DNA of 64,000 nucleotides from JAIRNF01 sp031551125 (lineage in GTDB: Bacteria; Bacteroidota; Bacteroidia; Bacteroidales; UBA932): contig JAVBOB010000004.1 of the NCBI GenBank assembly GCA_031551125.1, forward strand, positions 1-64,000, written 5' to 3'. A program made the translations under genes and the position numbers. Below are positions 51,201-60,564 of the stretch, piece by piece; position 1 is the stretch's first letter; the number at the start of each line of letters is the position of its first letter. The notes beneath the pieces were generated by a model. It saw only the letters and a program-made list of their open reading frames with translations. It did not search any database and had not been told where the DNA came from.

Positions 51201-51715
51201 GGCTTAAGCTTTTCGTAGTAGTGCAAATCTATTATGTTGTTATTCTTTATGGCTGCTTTATGTAGTACAGCCAGCTTGGTAAATTCGGCTTTTTCCAGTA
51301 CACGCATGGAGGCTGCGTTATGCTCATAAACGCCGGCAAATAGCCGTATAATTTCGGTATGTTCAAATATATAATCGGCAAGGGTTTTCAATGCGCTGCT
51401 CACAATTCCACGCCCCCAGTAGGCTTCGCCCAGCCAGTAGCCCACTTCTGCATTTAACCGCTCAATATCGCTGCCGGGTACAAAGCCAAGTCCGCCTACG
51501 GCTTGCCCGTCAACTTCAATGGCAAACTCTTGAGGAGAAGGCCTGCTTAAAACCATACCGATAAACTCTTCGGCATCGGCAATAGAGTAGGGGTGAGGAA
51601 AGAGGTCACGGACGTTATTCCATATCTTGATGTTGTTGGCATGTTTGGCTAACGACGCACAGTCGTTAAGGTTCCATGTACGCAGGGTATATGTTTGGGT
51701 TACAATATTCATCAT
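51197..51715 (-). CDS. GNAT N-acetyltransferase, RimJ-like
   Basis: This 172-residue GNAT protein is of the type that acetylates N-termini or amino groups using acetyl-CoA. YTLRTWNLNDCASLAKHANN starts the fold, and EVGYWLGEAYWGRGIVSSAL holds the acetyl-CoA-binding Gly-rich turn. LFAGVYEHNAASMRVLEKAE carries the conserved Asn-x2-Ser that precedes the final helix, as in RimJ/RimL. The substrate is unknown. It shares an ATGA junction with the ArsC/Spx-like gene. Confidence 0.85.
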   Translation of the reverse strand: MMNIVTQTYTLRTWNLNDCASLAKHANNIKIWNNVRDLFPHPYSIADAEEFIGMVLSRPSPQEFAIEVDGQAVGGLGFVPGSDIERLNAEVGYWLGEAYWGRGIVSSALKTLADYIFEHTEIIRLFAGVYEHNAASMRVLEKAEFTKLAVLHKAAIKNNNIIDLHYYEKLKP

Positions 51716-51760
51716 GTATACTTACAACTACTCAATTTGTCCCTTGCCGATAACTTTCCG

Positions 51761-51854
51761 CCCTCCTAACTCCCTAAAGGGGAAACCCCACTACTGCAAA
51801 ATTGAACTTCCGGAATTCGTTTGCACAGACTAAAGCCCCCTTTAGGGGTTGGGT
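51761..51854. repeat. CCCTAAAGGGG inverted repeat, copy 2
   Basis: The arms CCCTCCTAACTCCCTAAAGG then GGAAACCCC and AGCCCCCTTTAGGGGTTGGG mirror those of the copy at 7260-7342. The spacer differs. No gene is present between the divergent GNAT and phosphoesterase genes. Confidence 0.6.
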
Positions 51855-51908
51855 GTTGTAAGTGGAGACTTGGGCTAATTATATTTCAGCTTTAAAGGTA
51901 CAGATTAA

Positions 51909-51940
51909 TTTGTTTCATTGTCGTTAAGTTAGTATCTTTA
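51909..51940 (+). promoter_or_regulatory. near-consensus promoter (TTTG-N20-TATCTTTA)
   Basis: TTTG at 51909-51912, 20 bases, then TATCTTTA at 51933-51940 differs from the consensus only in the last base. The predicted leader to the phosphoesterase ATG is about 20 nt. Confidence 0.5.
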
Positions 51941-51965
51941 AAACAAAATAAGATTCGATTAAAAC

Positions 51966-52736
51966 ATGAGCATTTTCGATTATTCCAAAGAGTACCAATG
52001 GTTGTATGTTTCAGGCGATATACACGGAGAGTTTGAATCGCTGGTGTACAACATCAGGCAGCAGCATATTACCAACGCGGTAGTAATTGCTGCGGGTGAT
52101 TGCGGATTCGGTTTTGAAAAGCCGGAGCATTACAAGCAAGAGTATGGTAAGCTGTCTGCTAAGCTGAGAGCAGCCAACCTAATGCTTATTATGGTAAGAG
52201 GGAACCATGACGACCCCGAATACTTTGAAAAGCGACTGATTGATTTTCCTCGCATGAAAGCGATACCCGATTACTCGGTTGTTATAGCCGGAGGAAGGAA
52301 CATTTTGTGTGTTGGCGGGGCAATATCACTCGACAGAAGCATGAGGTTACAAGAAATGCAGATGGCTCAAGAGCAAGGAAAGGCTGAAGAACCTTGCTAC
52401 TGGAGAAATGAAGCCCCTTTTTATAGCGAAAATGAGCTTGCCCGGCTACGAGAAAGCGGCATTAAGATTGATGCTGTTGTTACGCATACAGCTCCCTCGT
52501 TTTGTTACCCACCAACAAAAAGAGGGCTTGACTCTTGGGGCGAAGAAGATAGCTGTTTGATGGCTGACGTTAAGTGCGAACGGCAGACAATGAGCATGCT
52601 ACATGACCAGCTTTTGGCAGACAAGCATCCTGTTAGAGATTGGGTGTACGGACATTTCCACATAGATTATACAGAGGATATAAACAACGTTTGCTATACC
52701 TTGTTGGGCATTGAGGAGCTGAAGCTTTTGTCCTAA
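51966..52736 (+). CDS. calcineurin-like metallophosphoesterase
   Basis: This 256-residue protein has all five metal-binding motifs of the family: VSGDIHGE (Asp, His), AAGDCGFG (Asp), MVRGNHDDPEYF (Asn-His), VVTHTAPS (His) and VYGHFHID (His-x-His). It is cytoplasmic, with no signal. The substrate could be a phosphodiester, a nucleotide or a phosphoprotein; sequence does not say. It is a single gene with its own promoter. It lies downstream of an intergenic repeat and upstream of a small opposite-strand gene. Confidence 0.88.
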   Translation: MSIFDYSKEYQWLYVSGDIHGEFESLVYNIRQQHITNAVVIAAGDCGFGFEKPEHYKQEYGKLSAKLRAANLMLIMVRGNHDDPEYFEKRLIDFPRMKAIPDYSVVIAGGRNILCVGGAISLDRSMRLQEMQMAQEQGKAEEPCYWRNEAPFYSENELARLRESGIKIDAVVTHTAPSFCYPPTKRGLDSWGEEDSCLMADVKCERQTMSMLHDQLLADKHPVRDWVYGHFHIDYTEDINNVCYTLLGIEELKLLS

Positions 52737-52814
52737 ATTCAGCACTAAGTTCGGAATGTATGCTTGGATGGATTAAAATTGAAAGCTCATACTAATTAAA
52801 TCAAAAAGCATCTC

Positions 52815-52985
52815 TCAGAAATTTATCACACCATGCACAATAATCATTACTCCGATAATTGCACATGCAATAAATGTAAACTTTTTATATGGTGCTTTCT
52901 TCTTTGAATTCTTTTGAAAGACTAATTTGGGTAATACCATCCATATAAAAAGTCCTACTAAAATCCTTATAGTTGCAGGTAGCAT
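52815..52985 (-). CDS. small two-helix membrane protein
   Basis: I take the ATG at 52985 (56 residues): MLPATIRILVGLFIWMVLPK then a basic loop (KNSKKKAPYKK) and FIACAIIGVMIIVHGVINF. The two hydrophobic stretches are long enough to span the membrane, with the positive loop expected inside. The longer frame to 53024 would start inside a terminator hairpin. No family is recognised. It is convergent with the phosphoesterase gene. Confidence 0.6.
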   Translation of the reverse strand: MLPATIRILVGLFIWMVLPKLVFQKNSKKKAPYKKFTFIACAIIGVMIIVHGVINF

Positions 52986-53007
52986 TTCATGGTTTGATTT
53001 AGAGGAT

Positions 53008-53050
53008 AAAAAGAGGGTGTCCAAAAAGCATTTGGCACCCTCTTTTCTTT
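53008..53050. terminator. bidirectional terminator hairpin
   Basis: AAAAAGAGGGTGTCC pairs with GGCACCCTCTTTT (one bulge) over a short loop, with A-run before and T-run after. On the minus strand it would stop the yjbQ transcript before the small membrane protein gene. Confidence 0.75.
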
Positions 53051-53197
53051 ATATCCCTATCTGAAGTTGAAATCAAATATTCGATTCTCGTGAACCAATA
53101 AACGACTTTTTAGACAACCACTTAACAATGATTTGAAGCAAATAGAAGTCGATACGTCTGCATAATAAATATACAAACAGACCACTGTTCGGTACTT

Positions 53198-53614
53198 TTA
53201 CTCTCCAATAATCTTTACAAGTACCCGTTTACGGCGTTTGCCGTCAAACTCCCCGTAGTATATCTGTTCCCAAGGGCCAAAATCAAGCTTACCATTGGTT
53301 ATGGCTACAACTACCTCGCGCCCCATAACGCTACGTTTTAGGTGAGCATCGGCATTATCTTCGTAGCCGTTATGTTTATACTGAGAGTAAGGCTTTTCGG
53401 GAGCCAGCTTTTCCAACCACACCTCAAAATCATGGTGTAGGCCGCTTTCATCATCGTTGATAAATACGCTTGAGGTAATGTGCATGGCGTTGCAAAGCAG
53501 TAAGCCTTCTTGTATGCCGCTTTCATACAAGCATTGTTCTACCTCACGTGTAATGTTGAGATACTCTCGTCGTTTAGTGGTTTCAAACCACAGCTCTTTT
53601 CGGTATGATTTCAT
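53198..53614 (-). CDS. yjbQ: YjbQ/UPF0047 family protein
   Basis: This 138-residue protein belongs to the YjbQ/UPF0047 family, a small beta-barrel trimer with bound metal; some members can replace thiamine-phosphate synthase at low activity. The family blocks are clear: GLLLCNAMHITSSVFINDDE with the conserved His and Asn-Asp pattern, and HLKRSVMGREVVVAITNG. These are followed by KLDFGPWEQIYYGEFDGKR, and the short tail RVLVKIIGE is typical. The true cellular role is unsettled. It is a single gene. Confidence 0.9.
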   Translation of the reverse strand: MKSYRKELWFETTKRREYLNITREVEQCLYESGIQEGLLLCNAMHITSSVFINDDESGLHHDFEVWLEKLAPEKPYSQYKHNGYEDNADAHLKRSVMGREVVVAITNGKLDFGPWEQIYYGEFDGKRRKRVLVKIIGE

Positions 53615-53670
53615 TTTTAAGCAGATTAAGGAGCAAGGACTGAAAGATAAAAGACTTTTTAAGAATAGCG

Positions 53671-53754
53671 CGTCATTGCGAGCGAAGCGACCCGAAGGGC
53701 TGCGAAGCTAACCAATCTGTCTATTTAAGAGATTGCCACGCTTCGCTCGCAATG
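53671..53754. repeat. CGTCATTGCGAG palindromic repeat with insert
   Basis: The left CGTCATTGCGAGCGAAGCGA and the right CGCTTCGCTCGCAATG belong to the dispersed family. The left arm contains an extra CCCGAAGGGCTGCGAAG segment, itself palindromic. It lies between convergent-side ends of yjbQ and the DUF4139 gene. Confidence 0.7.
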
Positions 53755-53849
53755 CCACGCTATTTTTCTTTTGTTCTTTAATCTTTTCTCTTTGTTCTAG
53801 CGCACTAATAGGTCTTTCGTCTTTCAATCCTTGCCCTTTGTTCTACAAA

Positions 53850-55673
53850 TTACAAGTTCAATATCTTATCCTTAGGGTACTTTACGCTGTAGCTGAACTT
53901 AAATGTACGGGTTTCTCCTGCCTTCAGGTCAAATGACCATATCAGTACGCCAATCTCTTTGTTTATGGTTGCAGCTCCGTCATCAAGCAGCTCAACCTCT
54001 ATATCCTTTTGGGTTGAAGTGGGGTACTGGTCTTTCAGCGTCATACTTATGGCGGTATTCTTAGCATTTCTAACGGTTAGCTGGTAGGTAAACACTTGCT
54101 TTCTATCACTACCAATAAGCTTAGTGCTGCTAAAATCCTGCATCTTTTCTCGCTTCACTACAACTCGCTTATCGCTGCCAAGCGTAAGGCTTAGGTCTTG
54201 CATGGTAACGCCCGGGTTAATGTAGGATTTACCTACGTATGTACCATCATGTGTTATGTTTGCTTCACCTGCCAAAAGGTTCAGCTTTTCCCAATCTGTC
54301 AGCTTTGCCAGTAGGAATACGGACTTATCCAGCTTCGGAGCGCTATAGTATTCGTAGGTAGCGGGTACATCAATTGTTCTAAGCGTTACTACCTGTTCGT
54401 TTCCGTTGCCCTGCAAATCATAGGCTTGGTCAATATTGTAGGTTACATCCAGCTGTTTTTCGCTTTCGGTAACGTAGCTGTTAGCATCTTTCAGCTCAAT
54501 AAGAATAACTCCGTTGGCAGCACGTGAACCGTATATGGCCGTTGCCGAAGCATCTTTCAGCACAGTCACATTTTTGATAAAGCCGGGGTCAATCTGTCCC
54601 GCCTCTTCGACTGACATTATTTGCCCATCTACCACATATAACGGTTGAGTGTTGGCTGATATGGAATTTGATCCGCGTATTACCACCGTTTCTTCTTTTT
54701 TTGCTACTCCATATCCCGTCACAACAGCCTCTTCAAGAACAGGGGAGGCATAGTAGCTGTTTTGCATTGCAGCGTTTTGCTTCATTTTTACGTTAGATGC
54801 GTAAGGTGAAACGTACTGTAAAAACCATGTTTCAAATAACGGGGCAACCTTACCATTTGAAGGCGTAGCGGTAGATAGCGTTAGCTTCACCTTTTTCCAG
54901 TCAAGTCCTGTTGTTTGGGCAATATTGGCTTTGCATGCCATTTTTATGGGCTTGTCGGAATCAAAGGCTTGGATATCGTAAAAAGGTGTCCACGAGGCGG
55001 CCATGGTGTAGTAGCTAATGGTTAAATCTTGCGTTCCCGCCATTGGGCTTGCCAGCTTTAGCGTCAATGCTCCCGATGTTTTGTTATTCTTCACCTGCTC
55101 CTGATCCAGCTGCATGCGCAGGCGGCTTGCGGTTTCCTTTAGCTTCTTGGAACGCTCGTCATAGCTGTACTTCTCGTTTTGCAGCTCGGTTGACTTTTGC
55201 TTGTAGTAGTCCATCATCTTAACCAGCTCTGCTACGTTTAGCCCGTTTTGCTGTCCACCAATAGACTTGTTGGCTTGCAGCAGACTTTGCAGCTCCTTAT
55301 TGGTGTTCATGGCAGCCTCAATTTGGGCGAGCTCTTTCTCGCATAGCTGAATGGAGTCTTTCAACCTTTTCACCTTGGGTTCGTTAACTTCGGTTTTCAA
55401 ATAATCTGTAGAGAAAACGGAGCTGAGAACGGTTACACCACCTGTACAGCTTAACCTGAGGCTGTTTGCATCAATAATGGCGCTTAACCCGTCAACTACA
55501 ACTTCGTTGGTACCCGAAGCCAGCTTAACCTTCGCTGTATGCGTTAGCTCAGCCCCAACTCTTAGAAGGGTGGCAGATTGTAGTGTAGCCGATGTTTCAA
55601 CAGGGTCGTTATCAGCCAGCAGAAGTGATGTGTTGAACGCGAAAAGGAGAACAAGGATAAGAAGTCGTTTCAT
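53850..55673 (-). CDS. DUF4139 protein with inserted SusC-type TonB plug segment
   Basis: I start at the ATG at 55673 (607 residues), giving a Sec signal (LLILVLLFAFNTSLLLA). Residues about 30-125 are a DUF4140-like beta domain, followed by a coiled coil (about 75-190). The C-terminal half is the DUF4139 beta-domain (DLTISYYTMAASWTPFYDIQ, then later LTVRNAKN). This layout is known from MuiA-like mucoidy-inhibitor proteins. Between about residues 310 and 390 is an unexpected insert: VVTGYGVAKKEETVVIRGSN, PLYVVDGQIM and NVTVLKDASATAIYGSRAAN then GVILIELK. That is the SusC/RagA plug signature. No barrel follows, so it is not a receptor. The role is unknown. Confidence 0.82.
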   Translation of the reverse strand: MKRLLILVLLFAFNTSLLLADNDPVETSATLQSATLLRVGAELTHTAKVKLASGTNEVVVDGLSAIIDANSLRLSCTGGVTVLSSVFSTDYLKTEVNEPKVKRLKDSIQLCEKELAQIEAAMNTNKELQSLLQANKSIGGQQNGLNVAELVKMMDYYKQKSTELQNEKYSYDERSKKLKETASRLRMQLDQEQVKNNKTSGALTLKLASPMAGTQDLTISYYTMAASWTPFYDIQAFDSDKPIKMACKANIAQTTGLDWKKVKLTLSTATPSNGKVAPLFETWFLQYVSPYASNVKMKQNAAMQNSYYASPVLEEAVVTGYGVAKKEETVVIRGSNSISANTQPLYVVDGQIMSVEEAGQIDPGFIKNVTVLKDASATAIYGSRAANGVILIELKDANSYVTESEKQLDVTYNIDQAYDLQGNGNEQVVTLRTIDVPATYEYYSAPKLDKSVFLLAKLTDWEKLNLLAGEANITHDGTYVGKSYINPGVTMQDLSLTLGSDKRVVVKREKMQDFSSTKLIGSDRKQVFTYQLTVRNAKNTAISMTLKDQYPTSTQKDIEVELLDDGAATINKEIGVLIWSFDLKAGETRTFKFSYSVKYPKDKILNL

Positions 55674-56169
55674 GATTATAGTTATTTGGTTTGTAATAAA
55701 TTTCCGTGTATGTATTAGTTGTCGCTGTTTTACCCCCAACCCCCTTTCTCACCACATAGGTACATAGAACGCAATAGGGCACATAGCATTATTTCATTTT
55801 AAGGCCAAAGGCCTGTATGCAACAGCGTGGGGCAATGCCCTACGTGAGATACCATATTCAAAATAAAGCGCTGAAAGCGCGGTAGCCAAAAATCAATGCT
55901 TGCGTCCCTTTGGGACTTTACCGTCCAAAAACAAATTTATGGCGTGAGTATTGTTTGGCTAATGTACTACCTATTACGCACATGTACAACTCGAATTTGT
56001 GAGTGTAGCGAAATTCACGTATGTTTGTAGAGCGTGGCAAAAGGAGCATTTACGTTACTTTACATAATAGATGCAACGGTAGCCCGAATTCCATAAAGAA
56101 GAAAAATAATTCATCATTTATCATTTTGCCGTGTTACTAAGGTAAGAATTTTGCTGTATAGAATAATCA
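55674..56169. other. intergenic region between DUF4139 gene and rlmH
   Basis: About 500 bases hold no gene. Short palindromes are visible: AAGGCCAAAGGCCT near 55801, GCGCTGAAAGCGC near 55868, and GTCCCTTTGGGAC near 55905. These are the kind of small dispersed hairpins common between Bacteroidota genes. No convincing promoter is seen for rlmH. Confidence 0.5.
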
Positions 56170-56643
56170 ATGAAAATAACCCTGTTGGTTGTCGGAAAAA
56201 CTAACCAAGCGTGGCTTGAGGAGGCAATAGCGGAATACGTAAAGCGTTTAAAACGGTATATTTCGTTTGAGATGAAGGTAATACCCGACGTAAAGAACGC
56301 CAAAAGCCTGAGCGAGGATCAGCTGAAAAGCAAAGAAGGTGAACTTCTCTTAGCCTCGCTGAGCGAAGGTGAGGAGCTGTTCCTGTTCGATGAAAGAGGG
56401 GCGACCTTCTCATCCCAAGAGTTTTCTGTATTTTTGGAGAAGAAAATGCTCTCGTCATTGAAGTCGTTGGTTTTTGTGGTAGGAGGGGCCTACGGCTTTT
56501 CACAAGAGGTGTATGGTAGAGCGGCAGGTACAATCTCCTTATCACGCATGACGTTTTCTCATCAAATGGTAAGAGTACTAATTGTTGAACAGCTATACAG
56601 GGCGTTTACCATACTGAAAGGAGAGCCGTATCACCATTCTTAG
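56170..56643 (+). CDS. rlmH: 23S rRNA pseudouridine-1915 N3-methyltransferase RlmH
   Basis: RlmH is a minimal SPOUT methyltransferase that modifies pseudouridine 1915 in the helix 69 stem-loop of mature ribosomes. The 157-residue protein starts ITLLVVGKTNQAWLEEAIAE. It contains FLFDERGATFSSQEF, then VFVVGGAYGFSQEVY (SAM knot) and ISLSRMTFSHQMVRVLIVEQ, ending in the family hallmark LYRAFTILKGEPYHH. Length and motifs are complete. Confidence 0.95.
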   Translation: MKITLLVVGKTNQAWLEEAIAEYVKRLKRYISFEMKVIPDVKNAKSLSEDQLKSKEGELLLASLSEGEELFLFDERGATFSSQEFSVFLEKKMLSSLKSLVFVVGGAYGFSQEVYGRAAGTISLSRMTFSHQMVRVLIVEQLYRAFTILKGEPYHHS

Positions 56644-56689
56644 CAAATTATGAATGGTGAATTAGGAATTATAAATGATTCAAAAAGCA

Positions 56690-56771
56690 CGTCATTGCGA
56701 ACAATTCGTTTTTTGAATTGGGAAGCAATCTCTCGAATAGAACAGATTGCCACGCTTCGTTCGCAATGACG
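56690..56771. repeat. CGTCATTGCGAA palindromic repeat
   Basis: CGTCATTGCGAACAATTCGT on the left and CGCTTCGTTCGCAATGACG on the right are the ends. The inner part carries AAGCAATCTCT / AGATTGCC. It occupies the gap between rlmH and the histidine kinase. Confidence 0.75.
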
Positions 56772-56805
56772 GTATATATAACTTGTGAATAAGCATTTAT
56801 TCTAA

Positions 56806-59800
56806 ATGAGAAATAAGCTACGTAACGGATTGCTGGGTTTTGCGCTTGTTGTAGGGGTGGTGTTGTTTACGCTGTCGTTCTACATCAACGATTTCTCCAT
56901 GCAGGCTATCAGCGATAGCAGCATAAAAAAGCTGGAGAAAGCCATACATAAAAAGCAGCATACGCTAGAGGTGCTTTCCGCTAAGTGGATAAGCAACATG
57001 GAGCATAGCTCTGAGCCATTTATAGATAGTGCTGCCTTCACCAAGCTGGAATCTACTCGTGATATTATTCTTTTCGGTTTTAAGAACGATAGCCTTTTGT
57101 ACTGGTCAGACAATATTCCTGTTACCGAAGAGCGTTTACGGGAAATTGATACGGTAGCACGATACGTGAAGTTGGGTAGCAGCTGGCACAGTAAGGCTCA
57201 GGCAAGTGAGGGCGAAGGCTCGTACGTAGCGCAGGCATACGTTAAGGGGCCGCTTAAGGCGGTAACCCTTATACTTGTTCGTAACGAATATACCTACCAA
57301 AACGCCTTTTTAAAAGATGGTTTTAACCCCTCGTTGCCTTTTCCGCCATCAACATTTGTTGCTACGCTTAGCGAAGGTGGTAGTGTAATTTCCGGACAAG
57401 ATGGTCGTCCGCTTTTTGCCTTAGGTGTTGATGTGGTAGATAGCAAGCCCGGCTTGTCAATCGCTCTTCGCTGGATAGGTTTTGTTCTTATGCTGTTGGC
57501 GGCATCTTTGCTTATTCTTCCGGATGGCAGGCATGCAAAATCGTTGCTCACACTTATACTGTACATTATTGTACTGTTCTTTTTACGGTTATACCTGTTA
57601 TCCAATATATCATTGTTGCAGGGTAGCGGACTTTTGTTTTCACCGCAGCTGTTTGCTTCGTCAGATATACTTCCGTCACTGGGAGATTTACTTCTTGATG
57701 TTATCTTTTTCTTTCTCTTTGCTACCGCTTTGTACCGCTACCGGATAAGCCTCCACTACTATTTAAAAAATTTGAATAGCTATATCAGCTGGAGTGTGGC
57801 CTTATTTTTTACTGCCTTTATAGCTATTGTGGCAATAGGAATTCACCACATAATTATATCGCTTGTTGTAAACTCACAAATTCCTTTAGAGCCATACCGG
57901 TTATCGGGTATAAACTTATATACGGTACTCAGCTACGGAATTATTTCGCTCGCATTCTCCGGTCTTTTCTTACTGCAGCTTAGCACTATACAGCTGTTCA
58001 GGCTTTCGAAGAAAAAGCTGTTTATTGCAACAGGTCTTTTCCTAACGGTATTTTTACTGTTTGACAAAATCAGCTGGATAAGCTTTGCGTTTTGGCTATT
58101 CTACCTGCTGAGCTTTGCCGTAAGTACCTTCTACCTTAACGGGAAGCTGTCGAGATTACGCTATTTGGTAGTTCTGGTACTGTTTACTTCTCTGTATGTG
58201 CTGCTGGTGGTAACGGTTGAGGCAAATAAGAAGGAGAAAAACGAACGTATAGTAATGGCGTTAAACCTTTCGGCAGAACATGACCCTGTAGCTGAAGCGC
58301 TATTTAAAGACATCAGCGACCGATTGAATGACGATTACCTGTTGGCTGATTTGGTACAAGACCCTGCTAAAAATGGGCAAACAGTAGTAGCACGATTAAC
58401 CGACAGCTACTTTAGCGGGTACTTTAAACGCTATGATTTTTCGGTAACCATTTGTCCCTACAAGCATATACTGGTGCTGCCCGAAGAAAATAGGGTAGTG
58501 GAGGATTGCTGGGAATTTTTTGATGATTTGAAGCAAAGGTATGGCGGCTCTACAATTGGCAACTTCACGTTTCTGAATAACAACAACGGACGTATCAGCT
58601 ACCTAGGAAAGGTAGTTTACCCTTCTTCTGTTTACAACAATGGGGTGGCTATATTTATTCGTTTGGACTCACGCTTGGAGAAGAGCCTGATAGGCTATCC
58701 TGAATTGCTGTTGGAACAGAATGAAGATGTGGGTATCGGTAAACAATCCAATAAAGCATACTCTTATGCAAAGTACCTGAACGGAACGCTTGTTTCGTAC
58801 TACGGTAGCTACGGTTACGGTTTAGAGCAGAGAGGCGCTAACGAACCGGAAGCGGTGGGTAGCTACTTCTTCTACAAATCTAACGGCTACAGCCATTTGC
58901 AAATGAAGTGTGATGAAAACAACACGGTAATTGTCAGCTTGCCGGAACTTCGTCCGTCTGACTTTGTGCTTTCGTTTTCATACGTATTCCTGCTTTTCTT
59001 TATAAGCATAGGGCTATTTATGCTGCTGGGAGGGTTCAGCTACAGCTCGTCTGAGCGGCGTACTACCTTTAAGCAACGTATAACTATTATGGTGTTAGCT
59101 ATGCTTACCCTCTCGTTTGCCGCTACGGGAGCCAGCATGTTGGTGTACAGCATGAAACAGTTTAACAAGGCTAACATTACGGGAATAGAGGAGCGTATGG
59201 ATATGGTGTTTGCCGAGTTTGACAGACGTTACGCCCACAGTCGGAGCTTAAACGGCGAATCATACGCGGGTATTACCTCTTGGCTGGTTGACCTGTCTAA
59301 CATCTACCATTCTGATATAAACATTTACAGCCCTGAAGGCCGTTTGCTGGCAACCTCCCGCAACGATATTTTTGAAAAAGGTTTGCAGGGAGAAAACATT
59401 AACGCACAAGCATACCGCAAGCTGCGTTACGATAACGTTTCACGCTATGTGGATAAGGAAACCATCGGGAATCTGAACTTTTACTCGGCCTACACGCTTT
59501 ACTACAACAACAACGGCGAGGTGCTGGGCTTTATAAACCTGCCCTACTTTGCCAAGCAGGTGGAGCTACGTAAGGAGCTAACCCAGCTGGTTATTGCGGT
59601 ACTCAACATCTTTATACTACTTACGGTGCTTGGGGTGTTTGTGGCGGTAGCAATTTCTAACCGTTTAGCCCGACCGCTCGAAACGGTTCGTGAGGGGATG
59701 AAGCGGCTCGACCTCTTAGGTAGCCCCGAACCCATAGCCTACAACGGAAATGATGAACTGGGCGATTTGGTACGTGAGTACAACCGTGTGATTGAAGAGC

Positions 59801-60501
59801 TGGCCGATAGCGCGCAACGCTTGGCTAAAACCGAGCGAGAGTCGGCTTGGCGTGAAATGGCACGGCAAATAGCCCACGAGATTAAGAACCCGCTAACGCC
59901 CATGCGCCTTAGCATACAGCATATAATGCGCATGAAGCGTGATGGTATAGCCGGCTGGCAGGATAAGTTCGACGACCTTGCTAAATCACTGATAGAGCAA
60001 ATTGATACGCTTGCCGATACGGCTTCCGAGTTCTCTAACTTTGCCAAGCTGGCGCAGGTAGAGCATGCCGAGGTTAACCTGATACCCTTGCTGCGTGAGC
60101 AGCATACGCTGTTTGCCGGATACGAAAACATAGCTATTAAGCTGCACAGCGATACCGACGAGGTATGGGTTTTGGCGCACCGAGAGCAGCTACAGCGTGT
60201 GTTTACCAACCTTATTAAAAATGCCGTTCAGGCTATTGGCGATAAGCCCGATGGTGTTATTAACCTACATGTAGAAGAGCAGGACGGCTTTTACCATGTG
60301 GCTGTGGAGGATAACGGCACAGGCATTAGCGAAGACCAGCAACGTAACCTGTTCCGCCCAAACTTTACCACCAAATCAGGAGGTACAGGCTTAGGCTTGG
60401 CAATATCCAAAAATATTGTGGAAAGCTTTGGCGGAAGTATAAACTTTAGCCCCTCGCCAAGTGGTGGCGCTTGTTTTACGGTGGTGTTGCCGCTGGCTTA
60501 A
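56806..60501 (+). CDS. large multi-domain NtrY-like sensor histidine kinase
   Basis: This 1231-residue membrane kinase has an N-terminal membrane helix (about 8-28) and an external domain to about 215. A cluster of six or so membrane helices (about 220-475) comes next, then a second external domain (about 480-715) and two helices (about 718-785). A third sensor domain (about 790-925) leads through a helix to HAMP (about 945-1000). The kinase core is NtrY-like: WREMARQIAHEIKNPLTPMR with phosphoacceptor His1024. ATP-binding motifs follow: LIKNAVQAI (N box), VEDNGTGI (G1) and GGTGLGLAIS (G2). No response regulator gene is adjacent; the OmpR-type regulator at 62.5 kb is separated by mnmE. The signal is unknown. 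Confidence 0.9.
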   Translation: MRNKLRNGLLGFALVVGVVLFTLSFYINDFSMQAISDSSIKKLEKAIHKKQHTLEVLSAKWISNMEHSSEPFIDSAAFTKLESTRDIILFGFKNDSLLYWSDNIPVTEERLREIDTVARYVKLGSSWHSKAQASEGEGSYVAQAYVKGPLKAVTLILVRNEYTYQNAFLKDGFNPSLPFPPSTFVATLSEGGSVISGQDGRPLFALGVDVVDSKPGLSIALRWIGFVLMLLAASLLILPDGRHAKSLLTLILYIIVLFFLRLYLLSNISLLQGSGLLFSPQLFASSDILPSLGDLLLDVIFFFLFATALYRYRISLHYYLKNLNSYISWSVALFFTAFIAIVAIGIHHIIISLVVNSQIPLEPYRLSGINLYTVLSYGIISLAFSGLFLLQLSTIQLFRLSKKKLFIATGLFLTVFLLFDKISWISFAFWLFYLLSFAVSTFYLNGKLSRLRYLVVLVLFTSLYVLLVVTVEANKKEKNERIVMALNLSAEHDPVAEALFKDISDRLNDDYLLADLVQDPAKNGQTVVARLTDSYFSGYFKRYDFSVTICPYKHILVLPEENRVVEDCWEFFDDLKQRYGGSTIGNFTFLNNNNGRISYLGKVVYPSSVYNNGVAIFIRLDSRLEKSLIGYPELLLEQNEDVGIGKQSNKAYSYAKYLNGTLVSYYGSYGYGLEQRGANEPEAVGSYFFYKSNGYSHLQMKCDENNTVIVSLPELRPSDFVLSFSYVFLLFFISIGLFMLLGGFSYSSSERRTTFKQRITIMVLAMLTLSFAATGASMLVYSMKQFNKANITGIEERMDMVFAEFDRRYAHSRSLNGESYAGITSWLVDLSNIYHSDINIYSPEGRLLATSRNDIFEKGLQGENINAQAYRKLRYDNVSRYVDKETIGNLNFYSAYTLYYNNNGEVLGFINLPYFAKQVELRKELTQLVIAVLNIFILLTVLGVFVAVAISNRLARPLETVREGMKRLDLLGSPEPIAYNGNDELGDLVREYNRVIEELADSAQRLAKTERESAWREMARQIAHEIKNPLTPMRLSIQHIMRMKRDGIAGWQDKFDDLAKSLIEQIDTLADTASEFSNFAKLAQVEHAEVNLIPLLREQHTLFAGYENIAIKLHSDTDEVWVLAHREQLQRVFTNLIKNAVQAIGDKPDGVINLHVEEQDGFYHVAVEDNGTGISEDQQRNLFRPNFTTKSGGTGLGLAISKNIVESFGGSINFSPSPSGGACFTVVLPLA

Positions 60502-60564
60502 TAGATTGAAAATTGATTATTGAATATTTTTTATTGAGTAGCAATTAACTAGTTGTACGTTGAG

